From Hymenolepis diminuta (taxonomy: Eukaryota > Platyhelminthes > Cestoda > Cyclophyllidea > Hymenolepididae): DNA of 64,000 bases. The DNA lies in the NCBI GenBank assembly GCA_900708905.1, contig CAADRB010000031.1, positions 2,231,963 to 2,295,962 of the forward strand, read 5' to 3'. Below are positions 62,161 to 64,000 of this stretch, piece by piece. The notes below the pieces were generated by a model. That model saw only the letters and a program-made list of their open reading frames with translations. It was not told the origin of the DNA and ran no database searches. Every line of letters begins with the position of its first letter. Positions within the stretch are counted from its first letter, which is position 1. The translations under genes were made by a program, and so were the position numbers.

Positions 62161-63467
62161 CTAAAATTAAAAGAAAACAGTATATAAATAAAAACCTGAC
62201 TATATTAATTGTAATTAAGTAATTCATGTTCAAAAGAAATATTCAATACTGATCTATCGGCTGCCAGATTTGGTTTCTTCTTCCCGTTAGTAAAACCTTT
62301 AAAATCGCCCAAATGATTAAAAGTCCAAAAGAAATTAAAATGATAATGTTCAAATGAAACCAGGCATCACCCAGTAATACTACCTTCTCAGGACAAACAA
62401 AAAGAAAAAGGAACCCTAAGATAGATCTGAGAAAATGGTCAAAACATATTACCCTGGGAAGCAAATGGAATTTAGTGCAGGTAATTAAAACGTATTTTCC
62501 GATTTGTTATCTATTTTAAGTTCTATCAGAAATATATCCCACAGTATTCTCGCTTTCTTTTCCCTCGTTAATTTGATTCAAAAAACAAAATTATCTAAAA
62601 CACAGATGTTAAGAGAACAGAGATTAAAGGAAGTCCTATAAAGGGGTGAGTTTTTTCCTTTTAATTCGCTAGTTTCGTCTTATTTTCTTGGGCCGTTGAT
62701 TATACTCAATTATTTATACTGTACTGCCGTTACCGTCTATTCATGAATCAAGGCAGTTGAAATATTATTTTCTCAAGAGGATACATTTACAATAACAATA
62801 GTAAAATAACTACCCTGGAATTCGATAATCGTGCGGAGGATAATCAAAATCCCCCAATTACGATAATCCTTCAAACAACACCCGAGATGAAAGAAGGCCA
62901 ACAGCCCCATGGATACCTTTTATCCATGCATCGAGCTTATAGATAGAGTATCAGTGTTGACATTATGAAATGGGATTAGGCGAAGGTTAAAAATATGAAC
63001 TAAATAGTGGGATAACACAAAACCTTAACATAAACATCCACGGAAGGTCAAGCTATAGTAGGTGACTGGAGCCACAATATTGTGAATGATACTTCTGTGC
63101 ATGTCGAACTGGTGCTGTCTAAAGAGTTTATATAGAAATGTATGAGATAAATTAACTCGGAAAGCAAATCCCGGATTGTTTCTTAATTGGCAGGTATCGT
63201 TTCCCATTAAAACATTATGTAACACATTATCCACAAGTCAAACGACGATAGGTGAATAAACAAATAACTTACCACATCTCTTGCGAAGATAAGGTGCATA
63301 AAAGCAAGGTAAGAGGTGAGGCCAAAAAGACAGAGAAATTCAATTTGTGCGGAAGCCGTCCGAGGAAGGCCTATACAAATGACGAACACCGCAAGTCCAT
63401 AGACGGTCATCAGAGAACACCACATTGGAGCCTTTGTTTTGGTCACGTCGGCCAGAATTACTCGACA
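62074..63467 (-). CDS. Ethanolaminephosphotransferase C-terminal part (2 exons; rest lies beyond the window)
   Basis: Exons 63467-63273 (acceptor CTCCTCTCCAG, donor GATGTG|GTAAGT) and 62160-62074 (acceptor TTTTAATTTTAG, stop TAA) join in phase 0 to about 93 residues. CRVILADVTKTKAP matches the EPT1/SELENOI block CRLIVCQMSSTR. A two-helix hydrophobic stretch follows, then HLIFARDVVHEMCALFKIRAF, matching LAHIHYGVQVVKQLSRHFQI of the vertebrate enzyme and, more closely, the QMC-type insect sequences. The family transfers phosphoethanolamine from CDP-ethanolamine to diacylglycerol in ER/Golgi membranes. The catalytic CDP-alcohol motif is N-terminal and outside the window. The protein ends in DGRNRTK and a TAA, without the selenocysteine tail of vertebrate SELENOI. 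An AATAAA overlaps the stop. Confidence 0.75.
63273..63467 (-). CDS. Ethanolaminephosphotransferase, penultimate exon
   Basis: 65 codons in phase 0 at both ends, with two membrane segments (MTVYGLAVFVICIGL and EFLCLFGLTSYLAFMHLIF). A signal of this quality with GTAAGT as donor leaves little doubt about the exon itself. Confidence 0.75.
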
Positions 63468-63548
63468 CTGGAGAGGAGAAAGTATAAGATCTATTAGCAT
63501 AAATAACTCCTTAAAGGAAACGGTAAAAATGGGATAAATCCGTTCTTA

Positions 63549-64000
63549 ACACATGGGCTGAAAAGTCCCGGGCCTAACACATAGATGGCGCTAGTTTTAT
63601 TGCAGACACCTTTTTTCAGTTAATACTAACCTTCAAAAGACAGCTCTTAAAATTTCATGATATTCTATTCATTAGTTTGTGAGTTATTGTGCTAAGAGTG
63701 ACGCTACTTTTGTTATTTTCAAAACAATGGATCAAAAACAATTTCGTGTTCTAATTTTACACTGCTTCTAGATGGGAAAAAACTACCGTTTAAGCGAAGC
63801 AATGGCTTGAAAGGTGTTATGGGGACTCCGCTCCATCAGAAACAACAATAAAACCTTGGTTTGCTGACTTCAAACGTGGTCGTAGAGACACCGATGGTGC
63901 AGAACGCAGTGGACGTCCAAATGAGGCGGTAACACCAGAAAACATTAAAACAATCCACAAAATCGTTTTGAATGATGGAAAAGTGAAGTTGCGTGAGTTA
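63549..64000 (+). mobile_element. mariner transposon, irritans-like, 5' part, cut by the window end
   Basis: A TA at 63547-63548 is followed by a 27-base end resembling irritans-group terminal repeats (GGCTGAAAAGTCCCGGGCCT within it). About 150 bases of untranslated leader come next, then the transposase start at 63727 (MDQKQFRVLILHCF). The 3' half of the element is beyond the window. It sits just upstream of the ethanolaminephosphotransferase penultimate exon, presumably in an intron, on the opposite strand. Confidence 0.88.
63727..64000 (+). pseudogene. mariner transposase, broken N-terminal part
   Basis: The reading frame opens at ATG 63727. An in-frame TAG follows codon 14, and the frame shifts between about 63785 and 63800. 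The rest of the helix-turn-helix region is clear in another frame (for example WFADFKRGRRDTDG, ERSGRPNEAVTPENIK). The breaks mean this copy cannot make transposase itself. The high similarity otherwise suggests recent decay. Confidence 0.85.

Noticed and set aside
62243..62464. Hydrophobic open stretch of 73 codons on the minus strand.
   Set aside because: Lies in the intron between the two ethanolaminephosphotransferase exons, which join perfectly without it. No family resemblance.
1..64000. CRISPR arrays, operons, bacterial terminators.
   Set aside because: Not applicable: intron-containing animal DNA, and no regularly spaced short direct repeats were seen.

Overview
The window is nuclear DNA of an invertebrate animal. 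It is AT-rich, its genes are split by GT-AG introns from about 42 bp to several kb, and most of it is intron, intergenic DNA and interspersed repeats. Proteins were read by eye, and no search was run. The species is open. An irritans-group mariner, tRNA-derived SINEs and metazoan families (PDE12, C16orf89/DUF4735, ethanolaminephosphotransferase) fit an arthropod such as a copepod, or another AT-rich invertebrate.

Layout from left to right. Bases 1-10,500 are mostly non-coding, with a CACGTG/CCAAT promoter-like cluster near 2.5 kb, a decayed transposase tail near 5.8 kb, an AT microsatellite and a SINE. Bases 10,547-15,198 (+) hold the nuclease part of a PDE12-like 2'-5' phosphodiesterase in three phase-matched exons. 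Bases 15,472-19,533 hold two 555-bp near-identical inverted arms around a 2.95-kb spacer. Bases 22,388-25,488 (+) hold an unrecognised gene for a small protein with a signal peptide, assembled from six exons plus a possible 8-nt microexon. Bases 28,789-30,352 and 48,072-49,635 are two 1,564-bp near-identical inverted arms. Between them lie an unassigned + strand exon chain (30.6-32.4 kb), isolated candidate exons up to 36.2 kb, and a complete six-exon C16orf89-like gene on the minus strand (46,767-36,254). Bases 50-58 kb are repeat-rich, with a second unassigned + strand chain (55,163-57,005). The right end has the last two exons of an ethanolaminephosphotransferase (-) and, upstream of them, a broken mariner that runs off the window.

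The three recognised genes are unrelated housekeeping or secretory genes: mitochondrial RNA turnover, a secreted protein of unknown function, and phospholipid synthesis. There is no operon logic. What stands out is the repeat architecture: two pairs of near-identical inverted repeats inside older interspersed families, one of them enclosing a whole gene. Several multi-exon genes are visible only by following splice phase.
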